Shown here piece after piece: positions 36,497 through 45,578 of a DNA stretch of 64,000 bases. The notes under the pieces were generated by a model. That model was not told the DNA's origin. It did not search any database and saw only the letters and a list, made by a program, of their open reading frames with translations. The stretch covers positions 1,296,501 to 1,360,500 of the forward strand of contig NZ_AP025637.1 of assembly GCF_022846615.1 (NCBI RefSeq). The letters are read 5' to 3'. Positions within the stretch are counted from its first letter, which is position 1. Each line of letters begins with the position of its first letter. The stretch is from Roseomonas fluvialis (GTDB lineage: Bacteria > Pseudomonadota > Alphaproteobacteria > Acetobacterales > Acetobacteraceae). The position numbers and the translations under genes are program-made.

Positions 36497-37390
36497 TTAC
36501 TTCTCCGTCTCGGTCAGGCCGCGGATGAACCAGCGCTGCATCAGCACGACCACCAGCACCGGCGGCAGCAGCGCGAAGACCGCGGTGGTCATGATGAGGT
36601 TCCACTCGTTCTGCGTATCGCCGATGCCGATCATCTTGGTCAGCCCGACGATCACCGTCTCGAGGTCGCGGTCGGACACCATCAGCAGCGGCCAGAGGTA
36701 CTGGTTCCAGCCATAGATGAACTGGATGACGAAAAGTGCGGCCATGCTGGTGACCGACAGCGGCAGCACCACGTCCTTGAAGAATCGCATGGGCCCGGCG
36801 CCGTCGACCTTCGCTGCCTCCACGTATTCGTCGGGGATGGTCAGGAAGAACTGGCGGAACAGCAGTGTGGCGGTGGCGCTCGCGATCAGCGGGAGTGTCA
36901 GGCCTGTCATGGTGTTGATCAGCGCGAGATCGGTCATCACCTGGAAGGTCGGGATGATCCGCACCTCGACCGGCAGCATCAGGGTGATGAAGATCATCCA
37001 GAAGAAGAACATCCGGAACGGGAAGGCGAAGAACACCACCGCAAAGGCCGACAGCAGCGAGATCGCGATCTTTCCGCAGGCGATGACCAGCGCCATGGTC
37101 AGCGAATTCAGCAGCATGGTGCTGGCCGGCACCGAGAAGGTGTTGCGCCCGCCGCCGCCCTCGGCCCATGCGCGGGCGTAGTTGGTGAAGGCCTCGCCGC
37201 CCGGCAGCAGGGGCACGTCGCCGCGCCCGATCGTGTCGGTATCGTGGGTCGAGCCCACCAGCGTGATCCAGATGGGCAGCGCGAAAATCATCACGCCCAG
37301 GATCAGCGCGGCATGCGTCAGGATGCGCCCGCGCAGGCGCCGCCGGCGCGACGCGGCAGCCAGGCGTTCGACATCGATGGTGGCCGACAT
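36497..37390 (-). CDS. ugpE: sn-Glycerol-3-phosphate ABC transporter permease UgpE
   Basis: The 297-residue permease has six helices and the ABC-permease EAA loop [20 protein letters not shown] that docks onto the ATPase. [15 protein letters not shown] is a strongly conserved UgpE block. The ATG shares one base with the ugpA stop (TGATG). The N-terminal 25 residues are basic and cytoplasmic, slightly longer than in E. coli UgpE (281). Confidence 0.9.
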   Translation of the reverse strand: MSATIDVERLAAASRRRRLRGRILTHAALILGVMIFALPIWITLVGSTHDTDTIGRGDVPLLPGGEAFTNYARAWAEGGGGRNTFSVPASTMLLNSLTMALVIACGKIAISLLSAFAVVFFAFPFRMFFFWMIFITLMLPVEVRIIPTFQVMTDLALINTMTGLTLPLIASATATLLFRQFFLTIPDEYVEAAKVDGAGPMRFFKDVVLPLSVTSMAALFVIQFIYGWNQYLWPLLMVSDRDLETVIVGLTKMIGIGDTQNEWNLIMTTAVFALLPPVLVVVLMQRWFIRGLTETEK

Positions 37391-38271
37391 CAGTAGTGCA
37401 CCCGGCGTTCGATGTAGCGGAACTGGATGGCCGTAAGACCGATGACGATCACCATCAGGATCACCGATTGCGCCGCCGAGGAACCGAAGTTCAGGTTCTG
37501 CACGCCGTCCACATAGACCTTGTAGATCAGCGTCTCGGTCGCGTTGCCGGGCCCGCCACGCGTCAGCGCATGGATCACGCCGAAGGTGTCGAAGAAGGCG
37601 TAGACCAGGTTCACCACCAGCAGGAAGAAGGCGGTGGGCGACAGCAGCGGGAAGATCACCGTCCAGAAGCGGCGCATCGGCCGCGCGCCATCGATGGCGG
37701 CGGCCTCCAGCACGGATGTCGGGATCGACTGCAGCCCCGCCAGGAAGAAGATGAAATTGTAGGACACCTGCTTCCAGGCGGCCGCGATTATGACCATGGT
37801 CATCGCCTGCCCGCCATTCAGGCGGAAATCCCACTGCACGCCGATCACCGCCAGCGCCTTGCCCACCAGTCCGATCGACGGATGGAAGATGAACAGCCAC
37901 AGCACGGCCGCCAGCGCGGGTGCGACGGCATAGGGCCAGATCAGCAGTGTCTTATACAGCCCCGCCCCGCGGATGTGCTTATCCGCCTGCACCGCAAGGA
38001 ACAGGGCCGAGCCCAGCGCCAGCACCGTGACCGCGGAGGAGAACACCACCGTGTTCCATGCCGCGTTGAGGTAGATCGGGTCGCGGAACAGGTCGGTGAA
38101 GTTCTCGAACGCCACGAATTCGGTGTTCAGCCCGAAGGCGTCCTCGCGCTGCGTGGACTGCCACACCGCCATCCCTGCCGGCCAGAAGAAGAACACGAGC
38201 GTGATGAGAAGTTGCGGCGCCAGCAGCAGGTAGGGCAGCGCGACGCCACGGAAGATGACTTTCTTGCGCAA
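37390..38271 (-). CDS. ugpA: sn-Glycerol-3-phosphate ABC transporter permease UgpA
   Basis: The 293-residue permease begins at TTG 38271 (L read as Met, then [19 protein letters not shown]), which has a perfect GGAGG six bases upstream and gives the length of E. coli UgpA (295). No ATG fits; longer frames run into ugp[23 protein letters not shown] and the DPFG-like [10 protein letters not shown] match UgpA, and [20 protein letters not shown] is the EAA loop. It pairs with UgpE to form the channel. Confidence 0.9.
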   Translation of the reverse strand: MRKKVIFRGVALPYLLLAPQLLITLVFFFWPAGMAVWQSTQREDAFGLNTEFVAFENFTDLFRDPIYLNAAWNTVVFSSAVTVLALGSALFLAVQADKHIRGAGLYKTLLIWPYAVAPALAAVLWLFIFHPSIGLVGKALAVIGVQWDFRLNGGQAMTMVIIAAAWKQVSYNFIFFLAGLQSIPTSVLEAAAIDGARPMRRFWTVIFPLLSPTAFFLLVVNLVYAFFDTFGVIHALTRGGPGNATETLIYKVYVDGVQNLNFGSSAAQSVILMVIVIGLTAIQFRYIERRVHY

Positions 38272-38299
38272 TCGATCCTCCGCGGCGTCGTGCCGGTGT

Positions 38300-39649
38300 T
38301 CAGCCGCGGTTTGCGCGTTCGAAGTTGCGCAGCACCACGTTGCCGCGCGTGGTGGCGTTGGCGAGCGCCTGGGCCGCGGTCTGCTGGCCCTGGAAGGCGC
38401 GCTCCAGCTCCTCCTCCATGATGGTACGGATCTCGACGAAGCCACCCAGCCGGATGCCGCGGCTGTTGTCGGTCAGGGTCCCGCCGCCACGCAGCAGCTG
38501 TTCGATGGGCACGTCGGCGCCGGCATTCTCACGGTAGAAGCCGCGGTCCTTCGCGATGGCGTAGGACGCGCGGCGCACCGGGACATAGCCGGTGTCCATG
38601 TGCCACTGCGCGTCGACCTCGGGGTTGGACAGGTACTTGAAGAACTCGGCCACGCCTTCGAATTCGCCGCGCGAACGACCGCCGCCGGCGGCCGGGCCCT
38701 TGTTCATCACCCACAGGCTGGCACCGCCGATGATGGAGTTGATCGGCGCGCGCGGCGTGCCCTCGTAGTAGGGCAGCATCGCCACGCCCCAACCGAAGCG
38801 GGCCTCGCGCTGCACCCGCGCACGGAACCCGGAGGAGGTGAACATGATCGCCGCCTCGCCATTCGGGAAGGCCGGCTCGCCCGCGTTGTTGCGGCCGCCG
38901 TAGCGGTACAGCCCATCCTTCTGCCACTGGGCCAGCGCCTCCATGTGGCGCTGCACCAGCGGGTTCGCGATGCGCAATTCCGTCCCCAGGCCACCGAAGC
39001 CGTTCGCCAGCGTGGCCAACGGGATGTCATGGATGGCCGAGAAATTCTCGATCTGCCCCCAGGTCAGCCAGGCGGTGGACATCGGCACGGCGGTGCCGCC
39101 ATTGGCCTTGAGGCGCGGCAGCAGCTCGGCGACGCCCTGCCAGGTCTCGGGGAACTTCTCGGGATCGGCGCCGGCGCGGCGCATCGCGTCCTTGTTGTAC
39201 CACACCACGGTGGTGGAGCTGTTGAACGGCATCGACATCATCCGCCCGTCCGACAGGCTGTAGTAGCCGCGCACGCCAGGCAGGTAGTCGTCGAAGTCGA
39301 TCTGCACGCCGGTTTCCGCCAGCAGCTCGTGCACCGGCTTCACCGCGCGGCCCGCGCCCATCATGGTGCCGGTGCCCACTTCGAACATCTGCACGACATG
39401 CGGCGCGTTGCTGGCGCGGAAGGCCGCGATCGCGGCCACCATGGTCTCCGGATAGGAGCCACGGAAGGTCGGCACGACGCGATACTTGGTCTGCGTCGCG
39501 TTGAAGTCGGTGGCGCGCTGTTCCAGCATCCCGCCCAGCGGCTGCGCCAGGCCGTGCCAGAACTGGATCTCGATCGGCTGCGTCTGGCCCAGCGCGGGCG
39601 CGGCCACGGCCAGGGAGGCAGCCCCGGTGAGCAATGTGCGGCGATGCAT
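38300..39649 (-). CDS. ugpB: sn-Glycerol-3-phosphate-binding periplasmic protein
   Basis: The 449-residue receptor has a signal peptide ([20 protein letters not shown]) and UgpB blocks: [77 protein letters not shown] and [13 protein letters not shown]. These line the glycerol-3-phosphate site in the E. coli protein. GGGAGAGGA precedes the start. It heads ugpBAEC, the standard order, and likely supplies phosphate and glycerol backbone under phosphate limitation, though no Pho box was identified. Confidence 0.93.
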   Translation of the reverse strand: MHRRTLLTGAASLAVAAPALGQTQPIEIQFWHGLAQPLGGMLEQRATDFNATQTKYRVVPTFRGSYPETMVAAIAAFRASNAPHVVQMFEVGTGTMMGAGRAVKPVHELLAETGVQIDFDDYLPGVRGYYSLSDGRMMSMPFNSSTTVVWYNKDAMRRAGADPEKFPETWQGVAELLPRLKANGGTAVPMSTAWLTWGQIENFSAIHDIPLATLANGFGGLGTELRIANPLVQRHMEALAQWQKDGLYRYGGRNNAGEPAFPNGEAAIMFTSSGFRARVQREARFGWGVAMLPYYEGTPRAPINSIIGGASLWVMNKGPAAGGGRSRGEFEGVAEFFKYLSNPEVDAQWHMDTGYVPVRRASYAIAKDRGFYRENAGADVPIEQLLRGGGTLTDNSRGIRLGGFVEIRTIMEEELERAFQGQQTAAQALANATTRGNVVLRNFERANRG

Positions 39650-39721
39650 GATGTCGTCCTCTCCCGTTGTGCGACGCGGCGGCTTAGCCCTGCGCCTTTA
39701 CGGGGAGATTACAGAAAAAAG

Positions 39722-40897
39722 TCAGTCTGATGAAGGGGAGGTCCCGACCAGCCGCCCATAGACCTCCGGATCGGTCGCCCCCTCGGTCCCGAAGAGCAGG
39801 ACGCGGCTGTGCTCATCGAGGCCCAGCGCAGTCCGGGCGAATGGCTCCCGGGCCGCCAGCAGCAGTGCCGCCAAGCCCGCCACCGCGCTTTCCCCCGCCA
39901 CCACCGGCGGGCGGCGGGCGGCGAGCAGCCTCATGCACGCCACCGCGCTGTCGTCGGTGACGGAACAGAAGGCGAAGGCGCTGCGCTCGAGTTCCTGCCA
40001 CGCCAGCAAGGACGGCTCCCCGCAGGCGAGCCCGGCCATCAGCGTATCGAGATCCCCCGGCACGGTGACGGGCGCGCCGGCCTCGGCACTCGCCAGCAGG
40101 CAGGCGGCCTTGTCGGGTTCCGCCACGATCACCCGCGGACCCGCGCCGAATCGCGCGCGCATCTGCGCCGCCACGGCGGCCGCCACGCCGCCCACGCCAC
40201 CCTGGATGAACACATGCGTCGGTGCGGTGCCGATCTGGTCCGCGGCTTCGTCGGCCATCACGCGGTAGCCCTGCATCACGTCGCGCGGTACCTCGGTATA
40301 GCCCGGGTAGGACGTGTCGCTGACCACGAACCAGCCCTGCGAATCCGCCTGCTTCTGTGCCTCGCGCACCGCGTCGTCGTAGGTGCCGGGCACCACGCGG
40401 ATGGTTGCGCCGTAGCGCGCGATGGCGTCGCGCCGGCCCTGGCTGACCGTCTCGTGCACGAATATCACGCAGGCGGCGCCGAAGCGCTGCGCGCCCCAAG
40501 CGACGGACCGGCCATGATTGCCATCGGTCGCGCAGGTCACGGTGATGGTGCGCGTCGCGTCCTTGTGGGTGCCATCCATCAGTTCGTTGGCGGTCGCGGC
40601 ATTCGCCACGCCGCGGCGCGACAATTCGGCCTGCAGCAGCCGCAGTACCGCATAGGCGCCGCCCAGCGCCTTGAAGGACCCGAGGCCGAAGCGCGGCGCC
40701 TCGTCCTTGTAATGCAGGCTGGCCACGCGCGCGGCGGCGGCGATGTCCGCCAGGTCGATCAGCGGCGTCGCGGCATAACCCGGCCAGGACGCGATCTCGG
40801 CCTTGGCGCGGCGGAAACCGCCCTCGGGCAACACCACCAGGCCGGGCGTGCCGTGCTGGCGGTTGACGATGAAGCGGAAGGGCGCGTTCGGAATCAT
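39722..40897 (-). CDS. dpaL: Diaminopropionate ammonia-lyase
   Basis: The 391-residue fold-II PLP enzyme has the PLP lysine Lys76 in GLGSFKALGGAYA, the glycine-rich phosphate loop FIQGGVGGVAAAVAAQ, and CATDGNHGRSVAWGAQ, all as in YgeX/DpaL. It converts 2,3-diaminopropionate to pyruvate and ammonia. The Met at 40897 gives the family start MIPNAPFRF; a 12-residue extension was rejected. It is followed on the same strand by ugpB (72-bp gap) and is divergent from denD. A threonine dehydratase-like activity is a remote alternative. Confidence 0.9.
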   Translation of the reverse strand: MIPNAPFRFIVNRQHGTPGLVVLPEGGFRRAKAEIASWPGYAATPLIDLADIAAAARVASLHYKDEAPRFGLGSFKALGGAYAVLRLLQAELSRRGVANAATANELMDGTHKDATRTITVTCATDGNHGRSVAWGAQRFGAACVIFVHETVSQGRRDAIARYGATIRVVPGTYDDAVREAQKQADSQGWFVVSDTSYPGYTEVPRDVMQGYRVMADEAADQIGTAPTHVFIQGGVGGVAAAVAAQMRARFGAGPRVIVAEPDKAACLLASAEAGAPVTVPGDLDTLMAGLACGEPSLLAWQELERSAFAFCSVTDDSAVACMRLLAARRPPVVAGESAVAGLAALLLAAREPFARTALGLDEHSRVLLFGTEGATDPEVYGRLVGTSPSSD

Positions 40898-40962
40898 ACC
40901 GCGGATATTGCGCCGCGCCGCGCCGCGCGCCAAACCAGGAGCCTCTCAGCAGGGTTCACGGC

Positions 40963-41946
40963 ATGAAGATCACCATCCTGGGCGGCGGCGGTTTCCTTGG
41001 CCGCAAGCTGGCGACGCGGCTGGCCAAGGACGGCACGCTGGGTGGACGCGCCATCACCGGCCTCACGCTGTTCGACCTTGCCGCGCCGGCGGCCATCGCC
41101 ACGCCCTTCCCGCTGCGCTGCCTGGGCGGCGACGTCGCCGACCCCGCCGCGGTCGCCGAGGCGATCCCGCCCGGCACCGAGGTGGTCTTCCACCTGGCCG
41201 CCGTGGTCAGCGCCGCGGCCGAGGCCGACTACGACCTCGGCATGAAGGTGAACCTGCACGGCACGCTGGCGGTGCTGGCGGCCTGCCGCGCGCTGGGCAC
41301 CAAGCCGCGTGTTATCTTCACCTCCTCGGTCGCATCCTTCGGCGGTGGGCAGGAAGCCGTCGTGCCCGATGATGGCCGCCAGGTGCCGACCAATTCCTAT
41401 GGCGCGCAGAAGGCAATCGGCGAATTGCTGCTGCAGGACGCCACCCGCAAGGGCTTCCTGGATGCGGTGAACATCCGCCTGCCGACCGTGATGGTGCGGC
41501 CAGGGCGGCCGAACAAGGCGGCGTCGTCCTTCGTCTCCGCCGTGGTGCGCGAACCGCTGCTGGGCCTGTCCACCGACTGCCCGGTGCCGCCGGAATTCGC
41601 GGTGTGGATCTGCTCGCCGCGCAGCGCCATGGAATGGTTCCTCCACGCGGCATCCATGGACACCTCGACCATGGGCACCGACCGCGGCATCAACCCGCCC
41701 GGGCGCAGCGCGACCGTCGCCAAGATGCTCGAAGCCCTGGAAACCGTGGCCGGCCATGCCGCGCGCGAGAAGGTCGGCTTCGCCTTCGACCGTGAGGTTT
41801 TCGACATTGTCGTGGGCTGGCCCGCCGCCTTCGCCGCGACCCGCGCGCGGCGCCTCGGCTTCGTCGAGCAGGAATCGCTGGAAGACCTGGTGCGCGCCTT
41901 CATCGAGGACGACCTGGCCGCGACGCGCGCCGAACGCGGCCTGTAG
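40963..41946 (+). CDS. denD: NAD-dependent epimerase/dehydratase, D-erythronate dehydrogenase-like
   Basis: The 327-residue extended SDR has the cofactor site ILGGGGFLGRKLATRL, FHLAAVVSAAAEADYD, TSSVASFGGG and YGAQKAIGELLL (catalytic Tyr/Lys). This pattern, including GFLDAVNIRLPTVMVRPGRP, matches DenD/YbjT-like D-erythronate dehydrogenases, which oxidise D-erythronate to 2-oxo-tetronate. The downstream kinase and aldolase genes of the erythronate pathway (otnK, otnC, otnI) are not in the window, so the role is uncertain. It begins a plus-strand group denD-yqhA-ridA. Confidence 0.8.
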   Translation: MKITILGGGGFLGRKLATRLAKDGTLGGRAITGLTLFDLAAPAAIATPFPLRCLGGDVADPAAVAEAIPPGTEVVFHLAAVVSAAAEADYDLGMKVNLHGTLAVLAACRALGTKPRVIFTSSVASFGGGQEAVVPDDGRQVPTNSYGAQKAIGELLLQDATRKGFLDAVNIRLPTVMVRPGRPNKAASSFVSAVVREPLLGLSTDCPVPPEFAVWICSPRSAMEWFLHAASMDTSTMGTDRGINPPGRSATVAKMLEALETVAGHAAREKVGFAFDREVFDIVVGWPAAFAATRARRLGFVEQESLEDLVRAFIEDDLAATRAERGL

Positions 41947-41951
41947 CCGCC

Positions 41952-42473
41952 ATGGAGCGGCTGATCGAACGCATCATCGTCGTCAGCCGCTGGGCGATGG
42001 TGCCTTTCTACCTCGGGCTGATCGTGGCGCTGTTCACGCTGCTCGCGTCCTTCCTGCGGGAACTCTACGCCGCCGTCACCAACGCCATGTCCTATTCCGA
42101 GCACCAGGCGATCGTGAAGGCGCTTTCGCTGGTGGACCTCACGCTGATGGCGGGGCTCGTCGTCATCGTCATCTTCTCGGGCTACGAGAACATCGTCTCG
42201 CGCATCGACCCGGCCGGGCCGCGGCGCTGGCCGGCCTGGCTGACCACGGTGGATTTCGGCGGGCTCAAGAAGAAGCTGTTCGCCTCGATGGCGGCGATCT
42301 CGGGCGTCACGATGCTGAAGGCGCTGATGGCGCTCGAGGAGACGGTCAGCGAGCGGCAACTGTTCTGGCTGGTCGTCATCAACCTCGTATTCCTGCTGGG
42401 CTACCTGCTGATGGCGGTGGCGGACTGGTTCGCCGCCCGCGCGCGCGAGATGAAGGACCCGCCGGATGCTTGA
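41952..42473 (+). CDS. UPF0114/YqhA-family membrane protein
   Basis: The 173-residue protein has four predicted membrane helices (about residues 12-36, 55-78, 104-122 and 133-155) and the family opening MERLIERIIVVSRWAMVPFY with LVDLTLMAGLVVIVIFSGYENIVS. YqhA proteins are inner-membrane proteins of unknown function. It starts 5 bases after denD and overlaps ridA by 8 bases, so the three are one transcription unit. Confidence 0.87.
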   Translation: MERLIERIIVVSRWAMVPFYLGLIVALFTLLASFLRELYAAVTNAMSYSEHQAIVKALSLVDLTLMAGLVVIVIFSGYENIVSRIDPAGPRRWPAWLTTVDFGGLKKKLFASMAAISGVTMLKALMALEETVSERQLFWLVVINLVFLLGYLLMAVADWFAARAREMKDPPDA

Positions 42474-42855
42474 GATCACCCGCCACATCCTGCCCGGCGC
42501 GCCCGACCGCGTGGCTCCGTTCAGCCACGCCGTGCGGGCCGGGGATTTCCTGTTCGTCACCGGCCAGATGCCCACGCTGCCGGGTGGCGGGACGGAGCTG
42601 GTGGCGGGCGGCGTCGCGGAGCAGACCGCGCAGGTCATCGCCAACCTGCGCACCGTGGTGGAAGGCTGCGGCGGCGACATCGCCCGCACCGTCTTCGCGC
42701 GCGTCTACCTGACCGATTTCGCGCGCGACTACGCGGCGATGAACGCGGTCTGGGAAGCGGCCTTCGCCGGCGGCCTGCCGGCGCGCACCTGCGTCGGGGT
42801 CACCGGCCTTGCCGTGGGCGCGCTGGTCGAGGTGGACCTGGTGGTGGCGCTCTAG
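42466..42855 (+). CDS. RidA/YjgF family protein
   Basis: The 129-residue protein has the RidA fold features AVRAGDFLFVTGQMP, QTAQVIANLRTVVEGCG and the conserved Arg in FARVYLTDFARDY that binds the substrate carboxylate in enamine/imine deaminases. It could deaminate reactive 2-aminoacrylate-type intermediates, which diaminopropionate ammonia-lyase and other PLP enzymes release. Its TAG stop (42853-42855) lies inside the left arm of a 155-bp inverted-repeat element. Confidence 0.85.
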   Translation: MLEITRHILPGAPDRVAPFSHAVRAGDFLFVTGQMPTLPGGGTELVAGGVAEQTAQVIANLRTVVEGCGGDIARTVFARVYLTDFARDYAAMNAVWEAAFAGGLPARTCVGVTGLAVGALVEVDLVVAL

Positions 42856-43005
42856 GGTCCAAACCCGATCATCTGCCGGGCGCGTGGCATCCGCAGTGTC
42901 GGGCTGCTTGCCGATGCCACCGGCGTCGGCCGCGCGGCCTTCCTGGCGGCTTGCCACGCGATCCTCGGCCATCCGCCTCGGGTCTGAACGGGTTTGGACC
43001 CTAGA
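42851..43005. mobile_element. MITE-like element with perfect 17-bp terminal inverted repeats
   Basis: The left end TCTAGGGTCCAAACCCG (42851-42867) is the exact reverse complement of 42989-43005. The 121-bp interior has no plausible gene. The element fills the convergent gap precisely: the ridA TAG is in the left arm and the TAG of the thioesterase gene (43001-43003, minus strand) is in the right arm. No target-site duplication is obvious. A non-autonomous transposable element or a repetitive extragenic element fits; a simple terminator does not, because the arms are 121 bases apart. Confidence 0.55.
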
Positions 43006-43447
43006 CCTCCGCCACCGCGCCGTCGCGCTCGGACATCAGCTCGCGCATCGCCTCGGGGATCTCGGCCTTCTGCCCCGTCGCATTGTCGATCACGACGCAC
43101 AGCGCGCGCGCCGAACACAGCAGCCCGTCGCGCCACATCGCGTATTGGTGCACGAAGGACGTGCGGCGGAAGGATGCGGTGCGCACGCACAGCAGCACGT
43201 CGTCGCGGAAATGCCCTGGCCGGTGGTACTTCACCTCCAGCGACCCCACGACGGGGCCGGGCTTGTCGGGACCGAATGCGCCGCCCGCACCAAGCCACCA
43301 GTCGATGCGCATGTCCTCGAACAACGTCAGGTAGGCGGCGTGGTTCACATGCGCGTAGATGTCGCATTCCGCCCAGCGGATCGTGTGCTCGCGCCACACT
43401 CCCCATTGGCCCTCGACGCCGAAGCGATCGCGCAGTGCCGCATCCAT
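43001..43447 (-). CDS. Hotdog-fold acyl-CoA thioesterase (4-hydroxybenzoyl-CoA thioesterase-like)
   Basis: The 148-residue protein has the 4HBT signature IRWAECDIYAHVNHAAYLTLFED, in which the Asp is the catalytic residue. The length is typical. It hydrolyses an acyl- or aryl-CoA thioester. The ATG at 43447 follows GGGGGAA; a 50-residue in-frame extension is antisense to the Bug gene leader and was rejected. It is convergent with ridA across the inverted-repeat element. Confidence 0.85.
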   Translation of the reverse strand: MDAALRDRFGVEGQWGVWREHTIRWAECDIYAHVNHAAYLTLFEDMRIDWWLGAGGAFGPDKPGPVVGSLEVKYHRPGHFRDDVLLCVRTASFRRTSFVHQYAMWRDGLLCSARALCVVIDNATGQKAEIPEAMRELMSERDGAVAEV

Positions 43448-43565
43448 CGATGGTTCCCCCGTGCCGTGCGGCGCCGATTGTGCGGTGCGTCGGGCGGCAG
43501 GGAAAGCGCTTGATCGGCGCCGCGGCGAAGGCGAGGCTCGCGGCAACGACCAATCGGGGAACGCC

Positions 43566-44534
43566 ATGATCCGCCGCCGCCATCTGCCGCTGGCCACCCT
43601 CGGCCTGTCGCTGCCTGCGCTTCATGCAGCGCGCGCGGCCTGGCCGGCCGACCGGCCGATCGAGGTCATCATTCCCTTCCCGCCCGGCGGCGGCGTGGAT
43701 GCGGTCGGGCGCTTCGCCACGCACCACATCACCGCCCGCCTGCCCGGCGTGCGCTTCGTGGTGGTGAACCGCGCCGGCGCCTCGGGCCAGCTCGGCATGG
43801 AGGCGATCTTCAATGCCGCCCCAGACGGCTACACCATCGGCGCGATCGGCAGCCTGAACGTCTCGACGCTGCCGCTCGAACGCCCGGTGCGCTGGAAGGC
43901 CGACGAATTCACCTATATCGCGAACGTCGTCGACGATGCTTGCGGGCTATGGGTGCTGGCGAATTCGCCGCTGCGCGGTCTCGGCGACCTGGTCGCGGCG
44001 CTGAAGCGTCAGCCGGAAAGTGTCTCGGTCGGCTCCGCCGCCGGCGTGGGGTCCGACGACCATCTCGTGCTGCTGGGACTCGAGGAGAAGGCCGATGTCC
44101 GCGCGCTGCACGCGCCCTTCAACGGCACGGCGCAGGTGCAGCGGGACATGCTCTCGGGCGCGGTCGACGTCGCGTCCTTCAACATGAGCGAAGGCATCGT
44201 GCTGCTGCGCGAAGGGCGCATCCGCTGCCTCGGCCAGGCATCCCCCGCGCGCTGGTCCGCGGTGCCCGACGTGCCCACCTTCCGCGAGCAGGGCTTCGAC
44301 GTGGTGATCGGGTCCGCACGCGGCATCGTGGCGCCGCCCGGCTTCCCGCCCGAGGCCGCGCGCGCCATGGAGGCCGCTTTCGCGAGCGCCTTCGCCGACC
44401 CGGAATTCACCGCGGCCGCGGATCGCGTCTCCCTGCCGCTGCGCCCGCTGGTCGGGCGCGCCTATCGCGACATGGTGCTGGCGGAAGGGGAGGCAGTGCG
44501 CGCGATGTTCGCCCGTCGGCCCTGGCGGCGCTGA
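43566..44534 (+). CDS. Bug/TctC-family receptor protein, first of a tandem pair
   Basis: The 322-residue protein has a short signal (RRRHLPLATLGLSLPALHAA) and Bug motifs VIIPFPPGGGVDAVGRFATH, VVVNRAGASGQLGMEAIFNA, DGYTIGAIGS and APFNGTAQVQRDMLSGAVDV. It has the same length and many of the same blocks as the next gene (xxNRxGAxGQxGxEAxFNAAPDGYTIGA, RIVGPPG-type ending, LPLRPLVG), indicating a tandem duplication. A GGGGAA site precedes the start. No permease genes are adjacent. Confidence 0.88.
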   Translation: MIRRRHLPLATLGLSLPALHAARAAWPADRPIEVIIPFPPGGGVDAVGRFATHHITARLPGVRFVVVNRAGASGQLGMEAIFNAAPDGYTIGAIGSLNVSTLPLERPVRWKADEFTYIANVVDDACGLWVLANSPLRGLGDLVAALKRQPESVSVGSAAGVGSDDHLVLLGLEEKADVRALHAPFNGTAQVQRDMLSGAVDVASFNMSEGIVLLREGRIRCLGQASPARWSAVPDVPTFREQGFDVVIGSARGIVAPPGFPPEAARAMEAAFASAFADPEFTAAADRVSLPLRPLVGRAYRDMVLAEGEAVRAMFARRPWRR

Positions 44535-44539
44535 AATCC

Positions 44540-44569
44540 TTGCAGGGGTGTCGCGACGGCGCCTAGCGT
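44540..44569 (+). promoter_or_regulatory. Candidate promoter for the second tandem Bug gene
   Basis: TTGCAG (44540-44545) and TAGCGT (44564-44569) are 18 bases apart. The -10 is identical to that of three other candidate promoters in the window. It would give the second Bug gene its own transcript. Confidence 0.4.
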
Positions 44570-44603
44570 GGCCGCAACGAACACCTCGGGAGGAACCAAC
44601 GCC

Positions 44604-45572
44604 ATGCCCAGCCGTCGCGCCCTGCTTGCAGGTGCGGGCCTGCTTGCCGCGCCCGCAACCCTCCGTGCCCAGGCCGCCTGGCCCGCCGACAAGCCGGTCG
44701 AGGTCATCGTGCCGTTTCCCGCCGGCGGCGGCGTGGACGTCATGACCCGCCTGGTGATGCCACTGGTCGCGGCGCAGATCCCGGGGATGCGCCCGGTGAT
44801 CGTGAATCGCACCGGTGCCGCCGGGCAGATCGGGCTCGAGGCCACCTTCAATGCCGCGCCGGACGGCTACACCATCGGCGCCACCACCATCCCGGCGCAT
44901 GGCGCCATTCCGCTCGAGCGCCAGGTGCGCTACCGCGCGATGGACTTCACCTTCCTGTGCAACATCGTCGAGGACGCGAACTGCTTCTACGTGCGCGCCG
45001 AAAGCCCGTTCCGCAGCGTGGCGGACGTGGTCGCGGCGGCCCGCGCGCGGCCCAACCACGTCACCTACGGCACCACCGGCATCGGCAGCGACGACCACCT
45101 GTTCATGCTGGCCTTCGAGGCCGCGGCGAATACGCCGCCTCTGGTGCAGGTGCCCTTCGCGGGTGCGGCGCCGCTGATCCCGCAATTGCTGGGCGGCAAC
45201 ATGGACCTGGCGGTGCTGAACGTGAACGACGCGCTGCAACTCAAGCGCGAGGGCCGCGTGCGCATCCTGGCGCAGGGGGCGGCGCGCCGTCAGCCGGAGG
45301 CCGCCGACGTTCCGACGTTCCGCGAGGAAGGCTTCGACATCATCGGCGGCGCATCGCGCGGCATCGTCGGGCCGCCGGGCATGCCCCCGCCGGTGGTGGC
45401 GCGACTTGAAGCCGCTTTCCGCGCCGCGCTGAACGATGAAGGCTTCCGGCGCGAGGCGGGGCGCCAGAACATGCCGTTGCGCCCACTCGTGGGTGCCGAA
45501 TACAAGGCCTTCGCGCAGTCGATCGACAACAGCCTGAAGGCCCTGTGGCAGGTGCGGCCCTGGCGCGGCTGA
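44604..45572 (+). CDS. Bug/TctC-family receptor protein, second of a tandem pair
   Basis: The 322-residue protein begins MPSRRALLAGAGLLAAPATL (signal) after a GGGAGGA ribosome site. Bug motifs are VIVPFPAGGGVDVMTRLVMP, VIVNRTGAAGQIGLEATFNA and VPFAGAAPLIPQLLGGNMDL. It is a paralogue of the preceding gene with diverged ligand loops, so the two may bind related but different acids. Its stop lies 6 bases from the stop of the convergent M20 peptidase gene. Confidence 0.9.
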   Translation: MPSRRALLAGAGLLAAPATLRAQAAWPADKPVEVIVPFPAGGGVDVMTRLVMPLVAAQIPGMRPVIVNRTGAAGQIGLEATFNAAPDGYTIGATTIPAHGAIPLERQVRYRAMDFTFLCNIVEDANCFYVRAESPFRSVADVVAAARARPNHVTYGTTGIGSDDHLFMLAFEAAANTPPLVQVPFAGAAPLIPQLLGGNMDLAVLNVNDALQLKREGRVRILAQGAARRQPEAADVPTFREEGFDIIGGASRGIVGPPGMPPPVVARLEAAFRAALNDEGFRREAGRQNMPLRPLVGAEYKAFAQSIDNSLKALWQVRPWRG

Positions 45573-45578
45573 CGCGGG

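Noticed and set aside
39713..39730. Intrinsic terminator after diaminopropionate ammonia-lyase
   Set aside because: There is a run of six T on the minus strand, but the only preceding stem (TCAGTCTGA) is about 4 bp, too weak to support termination.
42856..42990. Transposase remnant inside the 155-bp inverted-repeat element
   Set aside because: A short open frame can be read, but it has no recognisable transposase motif and is only about 40 codons long.
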